61,192 nucleotides of DNA from Acytostelium subglobosum LB1. Lineage: Eukaryota > Evosea > Eumycetozoa > Acytosteliales > Acytosteliaceae. The stretch is from assembly GCF_000787575.1 (NCBI RefSeq), contig NW_012236532.1, positions 1,282,070 through 1,343,261 on the forward strand, written 5' to 3'. Numbering within the stretch: the stretch's first letter is position 1; every line of letters begins with the position of its first letter. Shown in pieces: positions 1 to 9,672 of the stretch. The notes below the pieces were generated by a model. It did not search any database. It was not told where the DNA came from and worked only from the letters and a program-made list of their open reading frames with translations. A program made the translations under genes and the position numbers.

Positions 1-2
1 CA

Positions 3-1739
3 CCCTCCATTGGCAGTCTGCTGCGAGCCAACACTGCGCTGACGAGAATGATGACGACGTACACTCGTCGTGGCCCCGGCCAGCAATACCTGAAGCACTC
101 GCTGACCAAGCCCTTGGAGGAGATCACCAACGACAAGGACCTCTCGCTAGAGATCAACCCGTCCACCGTCTACGAGAACTACATCAACGAGTTTGAGACC
201 AAGACCGGCAAGCCCTCGCCGCTGAAGCGCAAGGCGCCACCCGAGGAGTGTGCAGAGAATGACAACGTGAAGGAGATCATCAGGCCACGCACAGAGCAGC
301 TCATCACCTTTGGTGACAAGTTCATCGACTCGATCATCGCCTCGATCGACCTCGTGCCATACGGCATCCGTTGGATATGCAAACAGATTCGCGAGCTGGT
401 CAAGGTCAAGTTCCCCACGGCCACACGTGCCCAGACATGCGGTCTGATTGGAGGTTTCTTCCTGCTTCGCTACATCAACCCTGCGGTGGTCAGTCCTCAA
501 GCGTTCATGCTGGTCGACGCCAAGCTGTCCAACAACACCAAGAAGAACCTTACATACCCCGCCAAGATGATGCAGAACCTGGCCAACAACGTGATGTTTG
601 GCGGTGTGAAGGAGTTCTTTATGGAGCCGCTCAATGTGTTCCTCGAGAAGAACAAGGATCGTCTGAACGACTTCCTGGAGCAGCTGACAAAGGTGGACAA
701 CCTCGACGATCACCTCAGTCTCGACAAGTACATCCAGCTGGGCAGGGTTGGCGACAACATCACGATCAACATCACCCTGAACGAAATGTACTTTGTGCAC
801 AGTCTGCTCGAGCAGCACATGAACGTCCTGGCGCCAGAGGCCAGCGACCCATTGCGTCTGATCATCAATGATCTGGGACCAGCGCCAGCCCAGCTGCCCA
901 GAAGCGAGAACGCCAACGTCGAGCTGAAGCTCTCCAATAGATTCGAGCTGAACGAGTCGCTCAGCATCAAGCCCGAGCAAATGTACAATGAAACCAAGTA
1001 TCTCCTCTTCACAGTGCTTCGATCGCTGGCCAACGGCAAGGAGGCCGGCCTCAATGACATGGGCGCCACGCTGGCCGAGGTGGCCAAGCACGCCGCCGTC
1101 AACAAGAACCAGGAGATCGTCGACCACATCAAGAAGATCCTCTTCAACTTTAAGCAGCTCACCAGCTTTGGATATCTCAAGGAGGAGGACAACTACTCAC
1201 AGCTGCGAAAGGACATCGTCGCCGAGATGCTCAACTACGAGTCCTACATTGCCAAGACCAACAGTGAGCTGGACAAGCTGCGCCACGTTCTCGACGCGAT
1301 CAAGGAGCACAACCTCTTTTTGCAGGGCCAGCTCGAGTCCTACGAGAAGTACCTGGTGAACGTCAGAGAGAACTGTGGCACGGACAAGAAGGGCAAGTCC
1401 TCGTCCAAGGAGAAGAAGGAGAAGACCAAGACCGAGAAGGTCAAGAAGAAGGGTCCGTTCAAGTTTAGCTATTCGCAGCTGGAGAAGGACGGAATCATCC
1501 TCGAGTCCGAGGTGCCAGAGGACCGTCGCTCCAATATCTTCTTCTCGTTCACGTCCGAGTCGCCGGGCATCTACGACGTCACGCTCATCTATCGTACGAC
1601 GTCGGTCTCTGAGATCAAGCTCCATCTGGACGAGCTTCTCGAGATGCAGGCCAACCACCAGCTGGAATACGAAACCGATTTCTTCAAGCTAAACATCAAC
1701 CTCCTCCTGTATTTATTAAACAAGTCGTTCCTCAACTAA
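3..1739 (+). CDS. IQGAP-related RasGAP, C-terminal part (5' truncated by window edge)
   Basis: The reading frame is open from base 3, ahead of the first ATG at 48, so the gene enters from the left of the window. The visible ~578 residues hold most of a RasGAP domain of the IQGAP subtype (the conserved segment GGFFLLRYINPAVVSPQAF near residue 165) followed by a helical linker with a Lys-rich stretch (KEKKEKTKTEKVKKK) and the RasGAP C-terminal (RGC) domain, ending in LLLYLLNKSFLN. No calponin-homology or IQ motifs are visible. By length and order it matches the dictyostelid DGAP1/GAPA/IqgC group, which bind Rac/Ras and cortexillin and act in cytokinesis and the cell cortex; that role is family knowledge. 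I cannot tell which paralogue it is. The gene is intronless here and much richer in G/C-ending codons than most neighbours, which may reflect high expression. Confidence 0.9.
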   Translation, partial: PSIGSLLRANTALTRMMTTYTRRGPGQQYLKHSLTKPLEEITNDKDLSLEINPSTVYENYINEFETKTGKPSPLKRKAPPEECAENDNVKEIIRPRTEQLITFGDKFIDSIIASIDLVPYGIRWICKQIRELVKVKFPTATRAQTCGLIGGFFLLRYINPAVVSPQAFMLVDAKLSNNTKKNLTYPAKMMQNLANNVMFGGVKEFFMEPLNVFLEKNKDRLNDFLEQLTKVDNLDDHLSLDKYIQLGRVGDNITINITLNEMYFVHSLLEQHMNVLAPEASDPLRLIINDLGPAPAQLPRSENANVELKLSNRFELNESLSIKPEQMYNETKYLLFTVLRSLANGKEAGLNDMGATLAEVAKHAAVNKNQEIVDHIKKILFNFKQLTSFGYLKEEDNYSQLRKDIVAEMLNYESYIAKTNSELDKLRHVLDAIKEHNLFLQGQLESYEKYLVNVRENCGTDKKGKSSSKEKKEKTKTEKVKKKGPFKFSYSQLEKDGIILESEVPEDRRSNIFFSFTSESPGIYDVTLIYRTTSVSEIKLHLDELLEMQANHQLEYETDFFKLNINLLLYLLNKSFLN

Positions 1740-2392
1740 AGGACCGGACTTATAGTCAGCCAGTCAGTCAGCCAGCCAGCAAGCCATGCCAGCCAGCCAT
1801 GCCAAGCAGAGCCATCCCCCTCATCACCAATCAAACAATAACATCATCTTCTGCCATCAATACTTAACAATCTCTGCAGCTGGATGGCCATCCCTTCCTT
1901 CCTTCCTTCCTCGACTACTACCTCTACCTCTCACACACTCCATTACCGCCGCCGCTGCCGCGGCCTCCAATGTATCCTTTCTCCATCCAAACACAAACAC
2001 AATCTCCCTCCTCCCCCTCTCCCAACCCAACTTGTTGTATACTGGGCGTCCAACCTATTTAAGTGTCCCAATCAAACGGGACCGCATTCTAATAAAGTAT
2101 CATAACTAGAATCAATAGACAACCTTTGGTTGTTGTTGTTGTTGTCGTCGTTCACTCATTATTGTTGTTGGGTTCATTGACTGGACATCCATTCATTGGC
2201 ACTCTCAACCCAACTTGTGAGTTTGAATTGAAATAGGCGCCTTTTTTCAAATTGAAGTTGTTACAACTTCAACAGTTCATCGTCAATGGGGTTGGGATCA
2301 ACAACACATGATCTATCAGCCATCACATTACAAACAAATAATAAGGCAAACAACAAGCATACATTCATAGTACTACTATACCTATAACAATC
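1740..2392. other. Intergenic region, RasGAP to NuSAP-like gene
   Basis: No gene is supported here. The left part is C/T-rich and repetitive (CCAGTCAGT/CCAGCCAGC steps just after the stop, CTTCCTTCC runs near 1895-1910). An AATAAAG polyadenylation-like signal lies near 2091. The right part is AT-rich with GTTGTT triplets and is the likely promoter of the next gene. Small open frames at 1786-2109 are low-complexity and lack family features. Confidence 0.5.
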
Positions 2393-4096
2393 ATGGAAGT
2401 TGAGGAAACTATACGATCGACCAATGATACTCTGGTCACCAAAAGGAAAGAGTCAATCGTCAAGACTCGCAAGAGGATGTCAATACTCAAACTAAAGTAT
2501 GTCATTGTGATACAATCAATCAATCAATCAATTACTCACCATCACAACAATAACAGGGAGTTGTCAGAGGCAAAGAAACAACAAAGGAATCCACAGATCA
2601 AATCAGCAACAAAGTATGATATTGAACAACGTCCAACACCAAAGATCAATCCACATGTGCGTGCCACAATGGGTCATCATCAACAACAACAGACAAAGGT
2701 GTCCAAACCAGACTTTGACAAGATACATAATGAGGAGTTCAAGAAGCTTCAGTCTATCACTGACTATGAGGCAAAGAAAAGGGACGACGATACAAAGCGC
2801 AGGAATATGTGGGCCAAGTTGGGCTTTGCCATGCCATTGCCATTCGAGTCATCGACCACAGAGGCCACCGTTCCAAATGGCGCCAGTTGTGATGAGGCAT
2901 TTTGTGACGAGCAGAATGATGACATGGACATTGATACCGACAAGCTGATATCACAGATGAAGCTGAGCGATACCCCTCCCGAGGGTTGTTCCATCCTATC
3001 TGAGACCATGGCCAAGTCGTCCACTCCAACCAGGACCAGATCCAACACGACCACTGGCACACCAACCAGTACCAAGGGCACAAGGACACCGACCAAGAGT
3101 CCAGCAGCAGCAACAAGTACATCAACATCAACAACGACATCAGTCACACCCACAAAGCAACTGCTCTCTCGCTCCACCAGCAGTGGCACACTAAAGTCCA
3201 ACACACCCAGTAAGCTCAAACCACCCATAAGTGTGACCAAGACACCATTGCTGTCCACCAGTCAGAATAGCAATCCAGTCAAGGCTACCAACAACGGCAA
3301 TACACATTCATCAGCCAGTGATCTGGCAATCTCCACATCCATGCCCACCACATCCACATCTTCATCATCATCATTATCATCAACAATGACATCCAAGGCA
3401 ACACAAGCCAACAACCACCACAACAACAATGTAAATACACCAATATTCACAGCGACAACCTCGGCCATGTTGCTGGCCCATGCCAAGGAGCAGACCAAGT
3501 CAACAAAGAAGACCATACCCAGTCCATTCGGCTTCTCCTCTTCGTCCAGAAGCAAGACATCCAGTGCCGCCAGCTCCATCTCTGCAATGGCTGCATCCAC
3601 GACTACAGTAACACCCGCAGCAGCACAGACCACATCACAAGCAACATCAGCAACAACAACAACAACCTCAGCGACAACAACAACGACAAAGACCAAGAAG
3701 CCATCATCATTGAAGAAGACATTTAGTTCATCTAGCTTCTCATCTTCACTCACATCAACATTGTTCCGTCCACTGATGAACCTTGCTGGCAGAGGAAAGA
3801 AGGAGACCACCACCACCACAGCCGAGCCCCCAGTGACCATGAGTGATAGCAACAGCATTCTCCGAAGCAATGACAATCACACCAACAATGCCACCACCAC
3901 CACCACCACCACCAACAACAAAGTATCATCCACTGTATCGGCCAAGGCTAGCACTGCTGCTGCTGTTGTGAGTAGCCAGAATCTCCCGCCAACACCAAAG
4001 TCCGAGAGCAAGAAGACCATCACCTCCACTTCGGTCTCGTCATCCGCCACCAAGACAAAGTCCAGTAGTGCTCTAAAGAGACCAGTCTGGAAATAA
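2393..4096 (+). CDS. Ser/Thr-rich protein with a NuSAP-like motif
   Basis: Two exons: 2393..2496 and 2557..4096. The 60-bp intron has GTATGT and CAG ends and a length divisible by three, so the frame stays open through it; retained, it would insert a run of Ile/Gln/Ser and His/Asn. The spliced product is about 547 residues. A conserved-looking block near residues 75-115 (KPDFDKIHNEEFKKLQSI, then a Tyr and a basic stretch) resembles the KP-F-x-K-x-H-x3-F-K-x2-x-S-I-x2-Y pattern of NuSAP-type spindle proteins. The rest is low-complexity Thr/Ser/Lys-rich with scattered TPTK/TPTR steps, typical of disordered microtubule- or chromatin-binding tails. NuSAP proteins bundle spindle microtubules; that function is inferred from one motif only. 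An AATAATAAAG signal follows the stop. Confidence 0.75.
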   Translation: MEVEETIRSTNDTLVTKRKESIVKTRKRMSILKLKYVIVIQSINQSITHHHNNNRELSEAKKQQRNPQIKSATKYDIEQRPTPKINPHVRATMGHHQQQQTKVSKPDFDKIHNEEFKKLQSITDYEAKKRDDDTKRRNMWAKLGFAMPLPFESSTTEATVPNGASCDEAFCDEQNDDMDIDTDKLISQMKLSDTPPEGCSILSETMAKSSTPTRTRSNTTTGTPTSTKGTRTPTKSPAAATSTSTSTTTSVTPTKQLLSRSTSSGTLKSNTPSKLKPPISVTKTPLLSTSQNSNPVKATNNGNTHSSASDLAISTSMPTTSTSSSSSLSSTMTSKATQANNHHNNNVNTPIFTATTSAMLLAHAKEQTKSTKKTIPSPFGFSSSSRSKTSSAASSISAMAASTTTVTPAAAQTTSQATSATTTTTSATTTTTKTKKPSSLKKTFSSSSFSSSLTSTLFRPLMNLAGRGKKETTTTTAEPPVTMSDSNSILRSNDNHTNNATTTTTTTNNKVSSTVSAKASTAAAVVSSQNLPPTPKSESKKTITSTSVSSSATKTKSSSALKRPVWK

Positions 4097-4684
4097 TAAT
4101 AATAAAGTAATTACACCTGATAAAGTCCCGCTGCTCTGCATTTCGTTGGTGTGATGTTCTTGTCGTGTGTGTATGTGTCGGCTTGTTAACTGACAAATAG
4201 GCTTTATTTCGGCGATAGATAGGAGGGTGGATGTTGTTCATTTAAATGAATAGTGAAGTCTGAATGAATGAATTAATCAATAAATGGATGTCAACCAATG
4301 ACATGTGTGTATGAATATGATTTATCAAATGAATCTTCATCTAGACCAGGCCCACAATCCAATCCGATAAAGTAGCCCAAAAAATCAAGGTTTGATTTTA
4401 TGAATGCATCTGGGATCTCGATCTGAATGCCAGCTGGATAGTAGTTCTGGAGCTATCCAGCTCGGTCCTTTGGGAAAGATGGATATGAAAGTGGGGGTTT
4501 AAGTTTGCCTTTCTTGCAACACCCACACCTGACTGCATGACTAATGACAATAAACAACTTCATCCTTCCCCTGCCTCCTCTCTCTCAATCTCTCTTTTAG
4601 ATTTTGATAAAGATTTAAGTGATACAGATAGAGAGTGTATAACAGATAAACAGATAAACAGAGATATATATTTAGATAAGGATA
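4097..4684. other. Intergenic region with two hairpins
   Basis: No protein gene is supported. Two short perfect stem-loops lie close together: an 8-bp stem with a 3-nt loop around 4381-4400 (AAAATCAA / TTGATTTT) and a 10-bp stem with an 11-nt loop at 4432-4462 (AGCTGGATAG / CTATCCAGCT). A G-rich tract (GTGGGGGTTT) follows at 4491-4500. The last ~100 bases are AT-rich, with repeated ACAGATA steps, and form the likely leader of the next gene. Confidence 0.45.
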
Positions 4685-7600
4685 ATGGACTTACCACCAC
4701 CACAATATCCTCCACCTTTGAAACTACCACCATTGCCATCAAAGCCCAATGGTCAACCTCCACCACCACCCAGCTCGGCAAAGCCTACCTCTGCTGGTCC
4801 GATGATTTCTGCACCACCACCATTGCTACATACATTACCTGCATTACCCAAGCCTGCACCACCAGGCACATCATCACTTGGCCAAAAGCCACTAGCACCA
4901 CCGCCACAACAACAACAACCTTTGTCACCAAACTATTCGAAACCACCTGCCAAACAACCACCTCCATTGCCACCATCGTTGGCCACTGGAACAGCCACAA
5001 CCAAGTCATTGGGATCTATCCCACTTCCAGCATTACCATCCATCAATAACCTACCACCACCTCCACCTCAGATGACACTTCCACCATTGCCATCCCAAAT
5101 GACACTTCCACCTCCACCCCCACCATTGTCCGCACCAATATCCACACCAGTATCATTACCTCCTCCTCCGCCAATGGGATCACAACAACTTCCACCGCAA
5201 CAACTACCACCACCACCTCTACAACAACAACAACAGACACCTACCAAGACACCGCCACCATTGATGCCCAGACCAGTGTCACTCAACTTCAAGACACCTC
5301 CACCACTTCTGCCTACTCAATCGCCAATATCACCACATTCATCCGGCGCTATTGCCAGTAACCCAATGCGTGCCAGTTCAGAGTCGGCCTACACATCCCC
5401 AGCGACATCCAATCGAAACTCAATGGATGTAGGTGCACCCATAATGGAGTTTCCCGAGATGATCACACAGAATAGGGTTGCAGAGGAGAACTACAACTAC
5501 CTCAATGACATATATCACAAGATTCAGAAGCGTTCACAATCGAGCACAGGTATGTTCCAATCCAAGACAGTGCCCAAGAATTCACTCACTCACTAACAAC
5601 TGACCTGTCTGTACCACAACGTAGCCACGTCAAGAGAGGGCAATAGTTTGGCAGAGGCATTTAAGAACTATGGCACAATGCTCATTGCCCAATCGGATAA
5701 TGAGCTGGGACAGTGCATGTTCAAGATTGGTGATCTTCATCGTGATATCGAACTGTTTAGACAACGATGTGACATCCAGTCTATCTCGGGACTGCGCACA
5801 GCCGTCGAGCAGTACGTCACCAGGGACATCAAGGTGGTGAGGAGTTCAAAGAAGAACTATGACAAGGTGCGATCAATGTATGACAATCTCGAGACCAAGT
5901 GTCTGTCCAACACGGCCAAGGGCAAGGGTGTGAACTTGGTGCGTCAGGCCGAGTTGCAGCAGGAGCGTGACTACCTCCGTGGTCGAGTCAGCATCGTTGG
6001 TAACGAGACCCAAGCCACTGTGCGTCTGGCCACCGACTCCAACTCTGTGGAGATGATGGAGCAGGTAGTGGAGTATGTAGAGGGTCTGCAGAGCATGGCA
6101 AAAGCGCTGCACGAACAACTCGATTCAATGCAGCCATCCTTTGCTCAATACAAGAAGGAGGCTCAAAGACGTCGATCTGAGTTGGACCGCGCCATCGAAC
6201 ATCAGAAGCAGGTGACAATCAGCACAGCTAACAGTCCTGCCATTGTTGCCGCTTCTCTAGGTACGGCAGCGCCGGGTAAAGAGAGAGTGACCTCTACCGA
6301 ACTCGAGAGGGATGTGATTGGCGAGGATCCAAAGCGTACCCAGGTGCGTAGATTCGTCATTGCCGAGCGCAACTATGTTGCTGGACTCAACACCCTTGTG
6401 CAGGTCTACCTCAACTCACTGAGGACAGACGATCGTCTGTTTAGCAAGATATTCAAAGAGGATGAAGTGGCCATATTCTCCAACGTTGAGGCACTGCTTA
6501 CACACCAGAACAAGTTCTTGGAGGACTTGGATAGTTGTCTTAAGCAGTATGGCGAGCCCTCGGCACCAACATTGGCATCTGTATTCTTCAAGGCATCACC
6601 CAAGCTAATGCAACTGTACTCTGTGTATATTGGCAACTTCTCCAAGGCTCTACATACTATCAATCGTGTAAAGCAGTCCAAGAACTTCCAACAATTCCTC
6701 AAGACCTGTGAGGAGAAGTCGGATGGTGCCGACCTTGACTCGCTCATCCCCACGCCACTCTCGCGTGTCACAAGCTACCTGATCATACTTCAAGATCTCA
6801 AGGATAACTCTGCCAATCAGGATGAGTTGGACATGATCATGGAGGCACAAGAGAAGATGAAGACCTTGGGCGATCTAGTTGGACAGAGTCACAACCTCAT
6901 TCAAATGATGAAGCTCCAACAGTCTTTGATAGGTTTCGATGCGTTGCTCGTTCAGGAAGGTCGATATCTTATCAAGGAGGGTGGTGCATCAGTGTCTCAA
7001 GGTGCCAATGCTCCAAGCTCCAACATGCACATGTTGTTGATGAGTGACCTGATCATTCTGTGCAAGAAACAGAATGCACTCTTCCCATCAATGTTGTCAT
7101 ATGATAGTGGAAGCAACAACAGCAGTGCCGGTAACAGCAGTTCATCGCATGGCTTCAAGTACAAGTACATCTCAAAGATTGATCTACAGAACAATATGGA
7201 GGTGAAGGAGTCCAAGGAAGACAGGTCTCTCGTGGTCACTTGTGGCGCAGCCAACCTCCCAACAGTGTTCAATCTCACCTTTGATAACAAGTCACTTAGA
7301 GACGACTGGATGTCTGCCATCACCAAGGCCAGCTACAAGATCAACCAGAATAAGCTGTTTGGCATCCCTCTGGAGCAACTCTATCTTCGACCATCTGAGC
7401 AGGGACGTCCCATCCCTTCATTCGTTCAGCGTATCATCGATTACCTAAGCGAATATGGATGCACTGAGGAAGGAGTCTTTAGGCTTTCGGCCAACCAGCG
7501 CATCCTGGACTCTTCCAAATCTGAAATCGAGGCTGGCGTGGAGCTGGACTACTCAGAGTTGGACGTGCACACTGTGGCCTGCCTATTGAAGCTCTGGGTG

Positions 7601-8479
7601 CGTAACCTTCCAGAGCCTCTTCTCACATACAAACAGTTTGATAGCTTTGTTGATATTGCCAACGTATCACCAATGTCACAAAAGTACCTGGCAATCAAGT
7701 CGGAGATGGAGAAGCTTCCGCAGTTCAATAGGTTCTGCACATTCTATCTGATGCGAATGCTTACCAAGGTGGCCGAGCAATCATCAATCAACAAGATGAC
7801 ACCAAACAACATCAGTATCGTCTTTGCCACACTTCTCCTTCGTAAGAAGGGAGCTTCACCTCTGGATTGCACTGCCTTCAACACGATATTCGGACTGGTT
7901 GAAGCCTTTATGACTGGATTCCAAGTGATATTCAGCAGCGTCGAACAGGAGATGCAGCAGTATCAGAGCGACGCCGCCAATAACAGTGGCTATAGACGTT
8001 CCGCCAAACTTCATGCCATATCCTCTCCAGATACATCACCCACCATCTCTCGTCGTACCGCCCCTGTAGTCTCTGAGGACAGCGATAGTGATGGAGAAGA
8101 GAGCTACCCATTTGGCACTGGACTCGATGGCAACAAACAGGGCGTGTCCATTACAATCCAGTTGGGAGAGATTGTCAAGCAAGGCTATCTTACCAAGAAG
8201 GGAGCAATGAGACGAAACTGGACCAAACGATGGTTCGTTCTGAAGCAGAACTACCTCTTCTACTTCAAGACATCACGTGACAAGAAGCCCAAGGGTATCA
8301 TCCATTTGGTCAACATCGCAGTGCAAAAGTCCTACTACAAGCCCTTCTGTATGGCAATTCGTGAGTCCACCGAGAACAGGGAGTTCCTCATTTGTGGCAG
8401 CAGTCAATCAGAGATTGATGAATGGATCAGCAGTGTAACCAAGTGTTCATCATCAACAAAGCAGCAATTGATTGAATAA
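4685..8479 (+). CDS. Proline-rich BAR-RhoGEF-PH-RhoGAP-PH protein
   Basis: Two exons, 4685..5549 and 5625..8479, joined across a 75-bp intron (GTATGT..GTAG); the product is about 1239 residues. Order of parts: a proline-rich head (residues 1-230, many PPPPP runs suited to SH3/profilin binding); a helical BAR-like segment (about 295-490); a DH/RhoGEF domain (about 525-725); a PH-like segment; a RhoGAP domain (about 870-1070) with the arginine-finger context GCTEEGVFRLSA; a disordered acidic stretch; and a C-terminal PH domain (about 1130-1230, starting VKQGYLTKKGAMRRNWTKRWF). Proteins carrying both a GEF and a GAP for Rho GTPases are expected to load one Rac and switch off another at membranes. 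The family is typical of dictyostelid Gxc/Gac regulators, but I do not assign a specific orthologue. Confidence 0.92.
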
Positions 8480-8547
8480 AGAATAGCAACGTCGTCGGAG
8501 TAGGCGCCTGGGCGTAGTAGCGCCTTTATTGTGCTGCTATGTCCATC

Positions 8548-9216
8548 CTACTGATTGTACAATATAGTAGCCAAACTATTTCCTTGATTGAAAAAGACCA
8601 TATAGCACGTGCCAGAGTTCAGTGATTGTTGTGTGGCGCATGAGGTACAGTCACTGTTGCATTTACCATAGTAGGTGATCGTACTGCCAACTACCTTGTA
8701 AATGTAATTGACTCCCACAAAGTTGGCCATGCACTGGTTCGTCTTTGGTAACAGGCCACTGTAGAATAGACTGCATCCAGTTGATGTCTTTACCATTCTG
8801 TACATGTGGACAAAACAATCATGGTTAGAAAATGTTGATTGATCGGGATATTAATGTACATACGCGTTCATCATCTTGGGATATGTGTATGAGGTTATGT
8901 TATCGTTGGTATCCAGTCTGACACCATTGCTACAGGTGTTGAATGAGAGGAAATATGGAGATGGACAATTGTACGGACAATCACAGGCAGATATAGTGCA
9001 TCCGTTGGTATTGCAATCCATTCTGGTTCCAGCCATTAGAATGTCTGTGACACTGGACGATAGATATGTATAGGCCACCATGAGTTCTGTACCGGTGCAA
9101 TCATTATTGCTATAACGTCGGAGCATGACAGTGGAGGCATCGGATGATCCAATAAAAAGGAATGGCAGAAGAATGCAGAGTATTGCCAGTTTGTTGTTGG
9201 TGGTAATGGATGACAT
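8548..9216 (-). CDS. Small secreted Cys-rich protein
   Basis: Two exons on the minus strand, 9216..8864 and 8797..8548, with a 66-bp intron (GTATGT..CAG, phase 2); the product is about 200 residues. The N-terminus has a clear signal peptide (hydrophobic LAILCILLPFLFIG core). The mature part has about 15 cysteines in clusters (CNTNGC, CDCPYNC, CNSDC), Asn/Thr/Ser-rich loops and no membrane anchor, so an extracellular disulfide-bonded protein is likely. I do not recognise a named family; many short dictyostelid-only proteins look like this. It converges with the BAR-RhoGEF gene, leaving 68 bp between the two stop codons. Confidence 0.8.
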
Positions 9217-9672
9217 GTTAATGATGATCCAATGAATAAAAGGAAGATAATGGGTAATATTAGGTAATATTGAAATAATATAAGGTATTGGAAGGAGATA
9301 TTGATAAGTAATCTAACTATTCTACTACTTGATTTAAAGGGTATGCAAAACAACACCCTTTTATACCAACCAGACATGTATGACTTGAGTGACAATACAT
9401 TGTATCTGATCGTTAAATGTATGCTGCCAAGGGGCGTGCTCCCAATCGACCGATGGTCCATTGGTAGTTGGAAATAAACCTATGGTTTTGTGTAGGGGAG
9501 GGAGGCAATGGGCGGATGGGGATGTTCGAATATTAACAAAGCGTAGCAGTAGTGGATGAGGGATCCGGTGCATGGATGGATTCAGAAGCGGGGGACGCAC
9601 CCTCCCTCGCCCGCTTTGGCAATACCTGTCCAAATGGGCGGCCATACTGCGTAAATGATAGCCATCATCTCC
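9217..9672. other. Intergenic region between two minus-strand genes
   Basis: This 456-bp stretch lies between the secreted-protein start and the RING-protein stop. The part next to 9216 is AT-rich (repeats of GGTAATATT) and is the likely promoter of the secreted-protein gene. The 9490-9620 part is G-rich on the plus strand. Open frames in it (9036..9461, 9361..9645 minus) show no family features and I leave them out. Confidence 0.45.

Noticed and set aside
147-1127. Long minus-strand open frame (326 codons) opposite the RasGAP gene
   Set aside because: It is the antisense shadow of a G/C-ending codon gene; its Leu/Val/His-rich translation has no family features, while the plus strand encodes a clear RasGAP.
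3262-3876. Minus-strand open frame of 204 codons in the NuSAP-like gene
   Set aside because: Low-complexity mirror of ACA/CCA/TCA triplet repeats (runs of Val), as expected opposite a Thr/Ser-rich tail.
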